Source: Ruegeria discodermiae
GTDB taxonomy: Bacteria; Pseudomonadota; Alphaproteobacteria; Rhodobacterales; Rhodobacteraceae
NCBI RefSeq assembly: GCF_030758345.1
Contig: NZ_JAVAMO010000003.1
Span: 310,001 to 374,000 of the forward strand
Length of the DNA stretch: 64,000 nt
Reading direction: 5' to 3'
Shown here: positions 8,785 to 17,076 of the stretch, one piece after another
Layout of the letters: each line of letters opens with the position of its first letter
How positions within the stretch are numbered: the first letter of the stretch is position 1
The notes under the pieces: generated by a model
What the model was told of the DNA's origin: nothing
Seen by the model: the letters and a program-made list of their open reading frames with translations, nothing else
The model's database searches: none
Position numbers and translations under genes: made by a program

Positions 8785-9057
8785 ATGTGGAATGTGGTGT
8801 TTTTCCTGTGGGCCATAAACGGCCTGACGATCGCGCTGTTCGGCTGGGACAAACTCTGCGCCCGGCGCAAACGGCTGCGCGTGCCCGAGCGTAGATTGCA
8901 TTGGTGTGCGGCCCTGGGCGGCAGCCCCGCAGCCTTGCTGAGCCGCTGGATTTTCCGTCACAAAACCCGCAAACAGCCGTTTTCGCGCTGGCTGTGGGGG
9001 ATAATCATGGTGCAAGCGGGGCTGGTCGGGCTCGCCGCATCCAACGGGCTCATCTGA
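8785..9057 (+). CDS. DUF1294 family small membrane protein
   Basis: 90 aa. The sequence shows the family's conserved run: an initial membrane segment (residues 1-17), GWDKLCARRKRLRVPE (about 20-35), LGGSPAALL, FRHKTRKQPF and a second hydrophobic stretch near the C-terminus. DUF1294 proteins have no assigned function. It is transcribed divergently from the XRE-cupin regulator and shares that control region, though whether it shares the regulation is unknown. Confidence 0.82.
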   Translation: MWNVVFFLWAINGLTIALFGWDKLCARRKRLRVPERRLHWCAALGGSPAALLSRWIFRHKTRKQPFSRWLWGIIMVQAGLVGLAASNGLI

Positions 9058-9064
9058 TCTGCGG

Positions 9065-9556
9065 CTAAACCGAAAAGAGTCTGCCCTCCTGCGCGAACCA
9101 CCAGCGTGCGATCAGCAATAACAGCCCCGCCGCCATCACCCAGTAGCCATTCTCAGGATGGCTCGCAAAAAGTGTCTCGTTCAAACGACGGCCCGGCATG
9201 AGCGTCAGGAGCCCCGCAAAGCCGATCCCCCACCAATAGACGCCCTGCATGGTGGCCTTGTGCTCGGTAATGCGGGTAGCCCGCGCATCAATGAGGCCGG
9301 AAATCAGGCCGTGGAGAACAAAGATCGAGAGCAGGTGGATGGGTCCGAACGGGCCAATGATCCTCCAACCGGAAATGAAGAAAGACGACAGCGCCATCAC
9401 GGCCATTGCGACAACCCAGACATAGCCGAGTGATTTATGCAGCAGATCGCGCCTCTTGCGGTAGATCACGAACGGGCCCAGCACTGTCGCCGGTATCGCC
9501 GCAAAGACGTGAATCTGGATCGCTGGCGGAGCATTCAGGATCGGGTCGAGCGTCAC
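9065..9556 (-). CDS. DUF2306-type membrane protein
   Basis: 163 aa with four predicted membrane helices (about 13-32, 42-62, 73-90 and 135-155). Family features are the HVFAAIPATVLGPFVIYRKR opening, the LHKSLGYVWV segment and IHLLSIFVL, with histidines at helix ends. Its function is unknown; the family is sometimes called YoaT/DUF2306-like. It converges tail to tail with the DUF1294 gene, 7 bp between stops. Confidence 0.75.
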   Translation of the reverse strand: MTLDPILNAPPAIQIHVFAAIPATVLGPFVIYRKRRDLLHKSLGYVWVVAMAVMALSSFFISGWRIIGPFGPIHLLSIFVLHGLISGLIDARATRITEHKATMQGVYWWGIGFAGLLTLMPGRRLNETLFASHPENGYWVMAAGLLLLIARWWFAQEGRLFSV

Positions 9557-9626
9557 CTCTGGGCCTTTCGCGCTGTTGGAAACGCGTCTACTCTGATCGG
9601 CACCCGCCCCGAGGTAACAAGTTCAG

Positions 9627-10421
9627 ATGCGCCAGATACGAGACAATTGCGCCTGTCCCGCCCGCGTGGCATTCGCGCTGCGCGAGTTGCAGCAGCATGT
9701 GAGGCACCCCACCACGGCAACGATCCTGTGCGCCGTCGCGCTTGTTCTGATGATCATCGACGCGTTTGGTCTGAGAGACCTGATGACCCTCGCGCCTCAT
9801 CTGATCTACATGCTGGTGATGGTCTGGGTGACCTATGCGATTGGCTTCCTTGTGGCGCAGACATTCGGCACCTGGCTGTCGAACACCCGATTGAGCGGCC
9901 TTGTGGGCTGGCTGGTGCAAGGCGCGGTGGCCGGGGTTTTCATACTGGCCGCCGTGTTGGGGCTGAACCTGCTGGCCTTTGGATCGGGTCCGCCCAACAA
10001 CATGGCATCCTTCGCGTTGAGTGTGATCGGGGCGACCATGGTCATCACGGTCACGCTGCAACACCTCCATCAGCTTGGATCGCAGCCCATCCAGACGCCA
10101 GCGATCCTTGACCGCCTGCCCTTCGCCAAACGCGGCAGTTTGCTGTCCCTGTCAGCCGAAGATCACTACACCAGCGTGCGCACCGACAAGGGCGAAGAGC
10201 TTATCTTGATGCGCTTTTCGGACGCGATGAAAGAGGCCGCCCCGATTGAGGGCTATCAGATCCATCGCTCGCATTGGGTGGCCCGATCCGGCATCAAGGA
10301 CGTGCGGCGCAGCAAGGATCGGGCAATCGTCACCCTGACCGACGGCACCGAGATACCACTTAGCCGCAGGTATGTGCCTAAGCTGCAAAAGGCGGGGCTG
10401 CTGCCAGCACCCCGTGCCTGA
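9627..10421 (+). CDS. Membrane-anchored LytTR DNA-binding regulator
   Basis: 264 aa. Four hydrophobic segments (about 31-49, 52-77, 91-118, 126-146) are followed by a cytoplasmic LytTR domain (about 167-258: LLSLSAEDHYTSVRTDKGEE, IHRSHWVARSGI, IPLSRRYVPKL). LytTR domains bind direct repeats in promoters. There is no response-regulator receiver domain, so this is a one-component design with the membrane part as likely sensor. Neither signal nor targets are known; the neighbouring genes give no clear partner. Confidence 0.85.
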   Translation: MRQIRDNCACPARVAFALRELQQHVRHPTTATILCAVALVLMIIDAFGLRDLMTLAPHLIYMLVMVWVTYAIGFLVAQTFGTWLSNTRLSGLVGWLVQGAVAGVFILAAVLGLNLLAFGSGPPNNMASFALSVIGATMVITVTLQHLHQLGSQPIQTPAILDRLPFAKRGSLLSLSAEDHYTSVRTDKGEELILMRFSDAMKEAAPIEGYQIHRSHWVARSGIKDVRRSKDRAIVTLTDGTEIPLSRRYVPKLQKAGLLPAPRA

Positions 10422-10441
10422 TTGCACAAAGACCCAAGGCG

Positions 10442-10894
10442 CTAACGGGCAAAGACCCCGGACAGGATTTGCGACAGCGCCTCTGCATCCGTTTCGGTGA
10501 AGGCGTCGGGCTGATCACTGTCGATATCAAACACCGCGATGATCTCGCCTTTCTTGTCGCGCACCGGCAAGACAAGTTCCGACTGTGTGGAACAGGCGCA
10601 GGCGATGTGGCCTTCAAACGCGTCCACGTCGGCGACAAGCTGCACCTCGCCAGTACGCGCTGCCGCACCGCAGACGCCGCGCGCAAAGGGAATGACCAGG
10701 CACCCATGCCCACCCTGATAGGGGCCGATCTTGAGCAACTCGGGCTCGGTCACGCGGTAGAAGCCGGTCCAGTCGAACCGGTCATCGGAATGATGCACCT
10801 CGCAGGCGATCGTGGCCATCAGCGCGACGGTATCATTTTCACCCTCCGTCAGCGAGGTGATGGTCTGGGCCAATGTTGCATAGTCAACGCGCAT
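10442..10894 (-). CDS. msrC: GAF-domain free methionine-(R)-sulfoxide reductase
   Basis: 150 aa single GAF domain. Three cysteines sit at residues 65, 75 and 99, with spacings of 10 and 24, matching the catalytic set of the E. coli enzyme. Surrounding motifs also match (GPYQGGHGC, IPFARGVCGAA, AFEGHIAC, FDIDSDQPDAF). The enzyme reduces free Met-(R)-sulfoxide in the cytoplasm using thioredoxin. It is a single gene converging on the LytTR gene. Confidence 0.87.
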   Translation of the reverse strand: MRVDYATLAQTITSLTEGENDTVALMATIACEVHHSDDRFDWTGFYRVTEPELLKIGPYQGGHGCLVIPFARGVCGAAARTGEVQLVADVDAFEGHIACACSTQSELVLPVRDKKGEIIAVFDIDSDQPDAFTETDAEALSQILSGVFAR

Positions 10895-10921
10895 TATCTG
10901 GTTTCCCTTGCTGGGCTGTGC

Positions 10922-11962
10922 TCACCCTTTCAGAACACGCCGCAGCCAATCGGCGGTTTTGTCGACTGCGTCGTTGCCCTGTGGGATCACCTTGGTCAAG
11001 GACATAAAAGCGTGGATCTGGCCGGGATAGTTCAACAACTCGGCCTTGACCCCGCTTTCGGTCAGTTTGGCCGCATAGATCTGCGCGTCATCCCAAAGCG
11101 GATCATGCCCACCGGCAATGATCAGCGCCTCGGGCTGGCTGGCAAACGTCTCCGAGAACATCGGCGAGACGCGCGGGTCCAGCCGGTCCTGTTCCTCGGG
11201 CAAGTAGAGGTTGAGATACCAATCGATCCGCGTGGCGGGTAACAGGGGCTGGTCGCGCAGGTCGCGCATCGATGGCGTTTCCAGCCGCGCGTCCAGGCCG
11301 GGATAGATCAGCAGCTGCGCTCGGGGAGGTTGGATACCAGCCCTAACGAGATCGTGCATCAGGCAAGCGGTCAGGTTGCCACCGGCGCTATCACCGCCAA
11401 CCACAAGCTGCTCAGGCGCGACGCAGAGATCCGTCTCCGCCGAGATCAATGCGTTGTAGGCGGCCAGGATATCGTCAGGGGCCGCGGGAAAGCGATCTTC
11501 GGGTGCCAAACGGTAGTCATAAGAGATCACGCGCACCCCGGCTTGCGTGGCCAAAGTCCCGCACAGCCCGTTATGGGTCTCGATGCTGCCCTGTATCCAG
11601 CCACCGCCATGCAGGTAGAGCAGCGTGGGCTGCGCCCCTCGCATATCAGTGCCCTCGGGAACATAGACTCGCGCAGGCCGGTCGCCCACAGCCCCCGGCA
11701 ACGGAATGTCGGATGTCGCAACGCCTTCGGGGCAGGGTTTGCCAAGCTTTTCGGCCATTGCCGCAAGCTGACGGCGACTTTCCTCAATAGGTGGCAATTC
11801 ATCGGGGTCACGCATCAGCGCCACCAGATCGCTCACAACCTGCGCCTTGGCGTCGATCACGCGGCCCGCAACCGTCATGCGCCGCCCGGTATAGATCAGC
11901 GCCACCAGTGGTTCGGGCATCAACAGGTTAATGAACCCGAACAAGATCTTCAGCTTTCGCAT
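10922..11962 (-). CDS. Alpha/beta hydrolase, hormone-sensitive-lipase (HSL) family esterase
   Basis: About 346 aa from the ATG at 11962 (MRKLKILFGFINLL); a longer frame begins 39 bases upstream but lacks a good ribosome site. HGGG (in LYLHGGGWIQGS, around residue 122) forms the oxyanion hole, and GDSAGG near 195 holds the nucleophilic Ser. A downstream Asp in GGHDPLWDD and His in GQIHAF complete the triad. It is a probable carboxylesterase of short acyl esters. A thiolase gene lies 88 bp upstream on the same strand. Confidence 0.87.
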   Translation of the reverse strand: MRKLKILFGFINLLMPEPLVALIYTGRRMTVAGRVIDAKAQVVSDLVALMRDPDELPPIEESRRQLAAMAEKLGKPCPEGVATSDIPLPGAVGDRPARVYVPEGTDMRGAQPTLLYLHGGGWIQGSIETHNGLCGTLATQAGVRVISYDYRLAPEDRFPAAPDDILAAYNALISAETDLCVAPEQLVVGGDSAGGNLTACLMHDLVRAGIQPPRAQLLIYPGLDARLETPSMRDLRDQPLLPATRIDWYLNLYLPEEQDRLDPRVSPMFSETFASQPEALIIAGGHDPLWDDAQIYAAKLTESGVKAELLNYPGQIHAFMSLTKVIPQGNDAVDKTADWLRRVLKG

Positions 11963-12050
11963 GTCGCATGGTCTCCCTGCCTTGGCGGCAGGCTGCGCCA
12001 ATCACAGGGCCAGCGACAAGCGCTTACGCGGCGTAACGGGCGGTGCAGGT

Positions 12051-13223
12051 CTAAAGACGCTCTATCGCGATCGCGGTTCCCTCGCCGCCGCCGATACAGA
12101 TCGCTGCGACTCCGCGTTTGAGGTCGCGTTTCTCCAGCGCGTTGAGAAGCGTCACCATAATACGCGCGCCCGAGGCGCCGATGGGATGACCCAGCGCGCA
12201 GGCCCCGCCGTTCACGTTCACCTTGTCGCGCGGCAGTCTCATTTCATGCATGAAGGACATGGGGACTACAGCAAAGGCCTCGTTCACCTCCCACAGATCA
12301 ACGTCATCCGTACTCCAGCCCAGACGGGTGAGAAGTTTCTGCGCCGCCGGCACCGGCGCGGTTGTGAACCAGCCCGGAGCCTGCGCGTGGCTTGCATGGC
12401 CCAAGATACGCGCGCGCGGTTTGAGACCCTGCGCGGCAGCGGCCTCGGCAGAGGTCAGCACCATCGCGGCCGCCCCGTCCGAGATCGAAGAGGCATTTGC
12501 CGCCGTCACCGTCCCCTCGGGGCGGAAGGCCGGTTTGAGGGTCGGGATCTTGTCGGGACGTGCGGTTTTGGGCTGCTCGTCATCCGCAATGAGGGCCTCC
12601 CCCTTGCGGGTTCTGACCGTCACCGCTGCGATTTCCCCATCAAATGCCCCGCTTTCCTGCGCCGACAGCGCGTTGGACAGCGATTGCAGCGCGTATTCGT
12701 CCTGCGCGTCGCGGGTGAACTGGTATTTCTCGGCGCAATCCTCGGCAAATGTGCCCATCAACCGGCCTTTGTCATAGGCATCTTCGAGCCCGTCGAGGAA
12801 CATGTGGTCAATCACCTGACCATGGCCGATCCGCGCGCCGCCGCGCATCTTGGGCAGCAGATAGGGCGCGTTGGTCATGCTCTCCATCCCGCCTGCAACC
12901 ATCGTATCCGCATGGCCCAGCGCAATCTGATCATAAGCCATCATCGCCGCCTTCATGCCCGAGCCGCACATCTTGTTGAGCGTGGTGGCGGGCACATCTT
13001 CGCCCAGACCGGCGGCAAAGCCTGCCTGCCGCGCCGGGGCCTGCCCCTGACCTGCAGGCAGAACACAGCCCATTAACAGCTCATCGACCGAGCTCAGACC
13101 GGCACCCTCAAGTGCGGCGCGGATGGCGACACCGCCAAGCGCGGGCGCACTCATCGGTTCCAAAGCCCCCTGAAACCCACCCATCGGCGTCCGGGCCGCG
13201 CCTGCGATCACCACCTCTTTCAT
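12051..13223 (-). CDS. Acetyl-CoA acetyltransferase (thiolase)
   Basis: 390 aa. The ATG at 13223 is preferred because the GGGAGG ribosome site abuts the earlier ATG at 13229 with no spacing. The active-site Cys lies in NKMCGSGMK (around residue 88). NEAFAVV, GHPIGASGAR and CIGGGEG carry the remaining thiolase residues (His and Cys near 348 and 378). It condenses or cleaves acetyl units on CoA in the cytoplasm. No hydratase or dehydrogenase partners are adjacent; a second thiolase sits at 39816. Confidence 0.92.
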   Translation of the reverse strand: MKEVVIAGAARTPMGGFQGALEPMSAPALGGVAIRAALEGAGLSSVDELLMGCVLPAGQGQAPARQAGFAAGLGEDVPATTLNKMCGSGMKAAMMAYDQIALGHADTMVAGGMESMTNAPYLLPKMRGGARIGHGQVIDHMFLDGLEDAYDKGRLMGTFAEDCAEKYQFTRDAQDEYALQSLSNALSAQESGAFDGEIAAVTVRTRKGEALIADDEQPKTARPDKIPTLKPAFRPEGTVTAANASSISDGAAAMVLTSAEAAAAQGLKPRARILGHASHAQAPGWFTTAPVPAAQKLLTRLGWSTDDVDLWEVNEAFAVVPMSFMHEMRLPRDKVNVNGGACALGHPIGASGARIMVTLLNALEKRDLKRGVAAICIGGGEGTAIAIERL

Positions 13224-13322
13224 GAACATCCTCCCAATTTGTCGTCATTTGAATACCGAATGGTAAGATTTGCCGTCTAGCGTATTTCTACCTATCGCAC
13301 TCAAAATGGGGGAAATTCGAAT

Positions 13323-13661
13323 ATGAGCCTGAGCAGCACCGTGGCCGGTGATGCGCACATCATCACAGTCGGTGTCGACCGGATCGATGCCGCTATGGCG
13401 ATCCAGTTCAAAGAGGATATGCGCACCCAGACCGCCGACGCCACCGGGCGCGTCATTCTCGACCTGTCAGAAGTGGAGTTCATCGATTCCAGCGGGCTGG
13501 GCGCGATTGTGGCGTCGATGAAGCAGCTTGGCGAAGGGCGCAGCCTGGATCTGGCGGGGTTGACCCCGATTGTCGAGAAGGTCTTTCGTCTGACCCGGAT
13601 GGATACGATCTTCAACCTGTTCCCCACTCTCGACGCGGCGCTGTCGGCGCAAACACGGTGA
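13323..13661 (+). CDS. STAS-domain anti-sigma-factor antagonist
   Basis: 112 aa consisting of one STAS domain. The phosphorylatable Ser lies in EVEFIDSSGLGAIVASM (about 55-71), the conserved D-S-S-G-L site of SpoIIAA/RsbV proteins. The C-terminal LTPIVEKVFRLTRMD is also typical. It is followed 9 bp later by an RsbW-like kinase gene, making a partner-switch pair. It is divergent from the thiolase gene. Confidence 0.9.
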   Translation: MSLSSTVAGDAHIITVGVDRIDAAMAIQFKEDMRTQTADATGRVILDLSEVEFIDSSGLGAIVASMKQLGEGRSLDLAGLTPIVEKVFRLTRMDTIFNLFPTLDAALSAQTR

Positions 13662-13670
13662 GACAGTCGG

Positions 13671-14129
13671 GTGGATCTGGACCACGCCTCTGACCGATTG
13701 CGCCTGAGCGTGATCGCCACACCGCTGGCCGCGCGCCAAGCGGTGAAGGATATCTGCAACTATATCGCGAAACCGGGCATCGCCCCGGCGCGAATGGAGG
13801 ATATACGCATCGCGCTCAGCGAAGCGCTCAACAACATCGTCGAACATGCCTATAGCCCGCGTGCGCCCGGTCGCATCCGGGTCAGCGTTTCCACAGCACC
13901 CCAGGTCGTTGAGATCGAGCTGTCCGACTTCGGCACTCCGCTGCCACTGCGTAATCTGTCAGCTCGCACCCTGCCGCCCCCCGAACCCAATGATCTGCCC
14001 GAGGGCGGGTTCGGCTGGCACCTGATCCGGACGCTTGCGGATCAGATCGCCTATGAAAGACGGGCTGGCTGCAACCATCTGAGCCTGCGTTTCGACCTGC
14101 CGGAGCACAACGCCAGCGTGTCACAATAA
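13671..14129 (+). CDS. RsbW/SpoIIAB-like anti-sigma factor serine kinase (HATPase_c)
   Basis: 152 aa, GTG start. The N-box reads IRIALSEALNNIVEHAY (about 45-61), the G1 region is IELSDFGTP, and GGFGWHLIRTL is the nucleotide-lid glycine box. This is a GHKL-fold kinase that in known systems phosphorylates its STAS partner and sequesters a sigma factor. It probably forms an operon with 13323-13661. No PP2C phosphatase and no sigma factor gene are visible nearby, so output and reactivation must come from elsewhere. Confidence 0.88.
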   Translation: MDLDHASDRLRLSVIATPLAARQAVKDICNYIAKPGIAPARMEDIRIALSEALNNIVEHAYSPRAPGRIRVSVSTAPQVVEIELSDFGTPLPLRNLSARTLPPPEPNDLPEGGFGWHLIRTLADQIAYERRAGCNHLSLRFDLPEHNASVSQ

Positions 14130-14456
14130 AGTCCCATTCATTCCGTAGTCCCGCCGCAAACGCAGGCGATACAATCCCTGTAGCTGCATAAAGCTTCCCT
14201 CGGCGCAGCGTGTAACAGCCCCCACCCTGAACGCGGCGCCGAGGAACACCCCCCCAAAAAACTCCGACAGCAAACTCCCAGCGCCAATTGCGTTGCCTAT
14301 CGCGTTTGCAGACCATAACTGTCACCTGTCGCCGGGGAGGCGCATTCAGGCTTAACCATTGCAATGAAACGCCACTTGAGTAGCATCCCTTCAGTGAAGC
14401 GGAGATCGCGCCAGTTCTGGGCGCAAAACATACCGCCCGCACAGGGAGACTGATTT
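14130..14456. other. 327-bp intergenic region upstream of the first oligopeptide ABC operon, with a weak promoter candidate
   Basis: No convincing ORF is present. TTGCAA (14359-14364) and TAGCAT (14381-14386) are separated by 16 bp and could be a sigma-70 type promoter for the downstream operon. A ribosome site (AGGGAGA) precedes the ATG at 14457. The C-rich stretch around 14245-14255 and the rest show no repeat or RNA fold that I could support. Confidence 0.35.
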
Positions 14457-16040
14457 ATGACAAAAGTCACAACGGCCATTGCCGTGGCGACAAGCCTGTT
14501 TGCGCTTGCCGCGACATCTGTATCTGCGGAGAAACTGACCATCGGACTGGCCTCTGAGCCAACCGCGATGGACCCGCATTTCCACAATCTCGGCCCCAAC
14601 AACGCCATTGCGTTCCATATCTTCGACCGTCTGGTCGCACAGGATGAGAAACAGGCGCTCACACCCGGCCTCGCGGTGTCGTGGGAACCTATCGACGATC
14701 TGACATGGGAATTCAAACTGCGCGAGGGTGTCACCTTCCACGACGGCAGCCCGTTCAACGCCGATGACGTGATCTGCACCATCACCCGTGCGCCAGACGT
14801 GCCGAACTCGCCCTCCAGCTTCGGGGCCTATCTCAAGGGCAAGACCGCTGAAAAGATCGACGACTATACCGTCCATATCAAGACGGCAGAGCCCTACCCG
14901 CTGATGGCGAACGATATCTCGACCATCCCGATCATTTCCGACACCGCCGGGTGCAGCGCCACCACGGAGGACTTCAACGCCGGCACCGCAGCGGTGGGAA
15001 CCGGTCCGTTCAAATTCGGTGACTACAAGCCCGGCGAGAGCATCACCATGATGCGCAATGATAACTATTGGGGCGATACGCCAGCCTGGACCGAAGTGGA
15101 ATTCCGCCCGATCAAATCCGGCCCCAGCCGGGTTGCGGCCCTACTGGCGGGCGATGTGGACATGATTGCGGGTGTTCCGACCACCGATATCGCCACGCTT
15201 GAGGCCAATGAGGATATCCAGCTCAGCCAGGGTGTGTCGAACCGGGTGATCTATCTGCATCTGGACCAGTTCCGCGAGAATTCGCCCTTCGTGAAAGGCA
15301 CTGACGGGGGTCAGATCAAGAACCCGCTAATGGATCCGAAGGTGCGCACCGCCATCTCCAAGGCGATTAATCGCGATGCCATTGTGGACCGGGTGATGGA
15401 AGGGGTCGCCCTGCCCGCCGGGCAATTGCTGCCGGACGGCTTCTTCGGCGTTTCCGAGAATCTTGAGCCGATGGAATATGACCCCGAAGGCGCCAAGGCA
15501 CTGCTGGCCGAGGCTGGCTATCCCGACGGCTTCCAACTGACCATTCATGGCCCCAATGACCGCTATATCAACGACGCCAAGATCGCCGAGGCGATTGGCC
15601 AGATGCTGACGCGGGTCGGGATCAAGACCTCGGTCGAGACGATGCCCCGTTCGGTCTATTTCGGGCGCGCCTCGAAAGGCAGCCCCGAAGGCCTGCCGGA
15701 GTTCAGCTTCATCCTCGTGGGCTGGGGCGCGGGTTCGGGCGAGGCCTCGTCCCCGCTCAAATCGCTGATCCACACCTATGACAAGGACAAGGGCTTTGGC
15801 TCGTCCAACCGTGGCCGCCATTCCAACGCTGAGATTGATGCGGTGATCGAGGAAGCGCTGCGCACCGTGGATGACGCCAAGCGGCAGGAACTGCTGGCCA
15901 AGGCCACCGAGATGGCGATCGAAAATGCGGCGATTATCCCGACCCATTTCCAGGTCAACACTTGGGCGGCAAAGAAGGGGCTGGAGTACATCCCGCGCAC
16001 CGATGAATATACCTTCGCGACCGGCGTCGTGAAACAGTAA
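14457..16040 (+). CDS. ABC transporter substrate-binding protein, oligopeptide/opine type (SBP_bac_5)
   Basis: 527 aa. The signal peptide ends around residue 24 (TSVSA/EKLTIG). The family hallmarks EPTAMDPHF and LTWEFKLREGVTFHDGSPFNADD (start of the DppA/OppA signature) lie in residues 30-105. The periplasmic lobe continues to the C-terminus (GVVKQ). It delivers peptides or related compounds to the permease pair encoded 58 bp downstream. A 9-bp-stem hairpin lies directly after its stop. The ligand is not predictable. Confidence 0.93.
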   Translation: MTKVTTAIAVATSLFALAATSVSAEKLTIGLASEPTAMDPHFHNLGPNNAIAFHIFDRLVAQDEKQALTPGLAVSWEPIDDLTWEFKLREGVTFHDGSPFNADDVICTITRAPDVPNSPSSFGAYLKGKTAEKIDDYTVHIKTAEPYPLMANDISTIPIISDTAGCSATTEDFNAGTAAVGTGPFKFGDYKPGESITMMRNDNYWGDTPAWTEVEFRPIKSGPSRVAALLAGDVDMIAGVPTTDIATLEANEDIQLSQGVSNRVIYLHLDQFRENSPFVKGTDGGQIKNPLMDPKVRTAISKAINRDAIVDRVMEGVALPAGQLLPDGFFGVSENLEPMEYDPEGAKALLAEAGYPDGFQLTIHGPNDRYINDAKIAEAIGQMLTRVGIKTSVETMPRSVYFGRASKGSPEGLPEFSFILVGWGAGSGEASSPLKSLIHTYDKDKGFGSSNRGRHSNAEIDAVIEEALRTVDDAKRQELLAKATEMAIENAAIIPTHFQVNTWAAKKGLEYIPRTDEYTFATGVVKQ

Positions 16041-16046
16041 ACACTT

Positions 16047-16075
16047 GGGCCGGGCTGCGATACGTGGCCCGGCCC
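16047..16075 (+). other. Intercistronic hairpin after the binding-protein gene
   Basis: GGGCCGGGC (16047-16055) pairs perfectly with GCCCGGCCC (16067-16075) around an 11-nt loop. It begins 7 bases after the substrate-binding protein stop. No T-tract follows, so it is more likely a 3'-end stabiliser of the binding-protein message than a terminator. Confidence 0.6.
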
Positions 16076-16098
16076 CTTGACCGGCAAGGCGAACCCCC

Positions 16099-17076
16099 AT
16101 GACAGTTTTCATCATAAGGCGGCTGATGCAGGCCATTCTTGTGGTGTTCCTGATGTCGGTGATCGTGTTCTTCGGCGTCAATGTCATTGGTGACCCGGTG
16201 CATATGCTGGTCAGCCCTGACGCCGATCAGGCCGATATCGAGGCGACCATCCGTCGCCTTGGCCTGGACCGGCCGATCTGGGAGCAATATCTGCTGTTTG
16301 TCAGTGGCGCTGCGCAGGGCAACCTGGGCAATTCCTTCATCTTTGGGGAACCCGCGCTGAAACTGATCCTGCATCATATGCCCGCCACGCTGGAACTTGC
16401 CTTCAGCGCGCTGTTTCTTGCCGTCGCGGTGGGCGTGCCGCTGGGGCTCTATGCCGGGCTCTATCCCGACAGCCCGCTGTCCAAGGGCATCATGGCCGGG
16501 TCGATCCTGGGTTTTTCTCTGCCCACTTTCTGGGTTGGCTTGATGCTGATCATGCTGTTTGCGGTCGAGCTGGGCTGGCTCCCCTCAACAGGACGCGGTG
16601 ATACTGGGCACATCCTTGGCATCGAGACCAGCCTCGCGACGCGGGACGGGCTGTCGCATGTATTGCTGCCCGCGATGAACCTGGCGCTGTTGAAAATCTC
16701 GCTGGCGATCCGGCTAACCCGCGCTGGCGTGCGCGAGGCGATGGGGCAGGACTACGTCAAATACGCCCGCGCCAAAGGGCTGTCGACCCGCCGCATCGTC
16801 TTTGTGCATGTGCTCAAGAACATCATGATCCCTGTGGTCACGGTGATGGGGCTGGAGTTTGGCAGCCTGATCGGGTTCTCGGTGGTGACCGAGTCGATCT
16901 TTGCCTGGCCGGGGATGGGCAAGCTGCTGATCGACGCCATCCTGCAACTCGACCGGCCTGTTGTGGTGGCCTATCTGATGATCATCGTTCTGTTCTTTGT
17001 CCTCATCAACCTGATCGTGGACATCCTCTATTCCATCCTCGACCCGAGGGTGCGTCTGCGGGATCAGGGCGCATGA
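16099..17076 (+). CDS. ABC transporter permease, DppB/OppB type
   Basis: 325 aa with six predicted membrane helices. N-terminal FIIRRLMQAILVVFLMSVI is the usual first helix. A periplasmic loop with GNLGNSF follows, and the cytoplasmic EAA loop reads ARAKGLSTRRIVFVHVLKN (about 227-245), where the ATPase docks. Its stop overlaps the next permease start by 4 bp. It forms the translocation channel with 17073-17990. Confidence 0.93.
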   Translation: MTVFIIRRLMQAILVVFLMSVIVFFGVNVIGDPVHMLVSPDADQADIEATIRRLGLDRPIWEQYLLFVSGAAQGNLGNSFIFGEPALKLILHHMPATLELAFSALFLAVAVGVPLGLYAGLYPDSPLSKGIMAGSILGFSLPTFWVGLMLIMLFAVELGWLPSTGRGDTGHILGIETSLATRDGLSHVLLPAMNLALLKISLAIRLTRAGVREAMGQDYVKYARAKGLSTRRIVFVHVLKNIMIPVVTVMGLEFGSLIGFSVVTESIFAWPGMGKLLIDAILQLDRPVVVAYLMIIVLFFVLINLIVDILYSILDPRVRLRDQGA

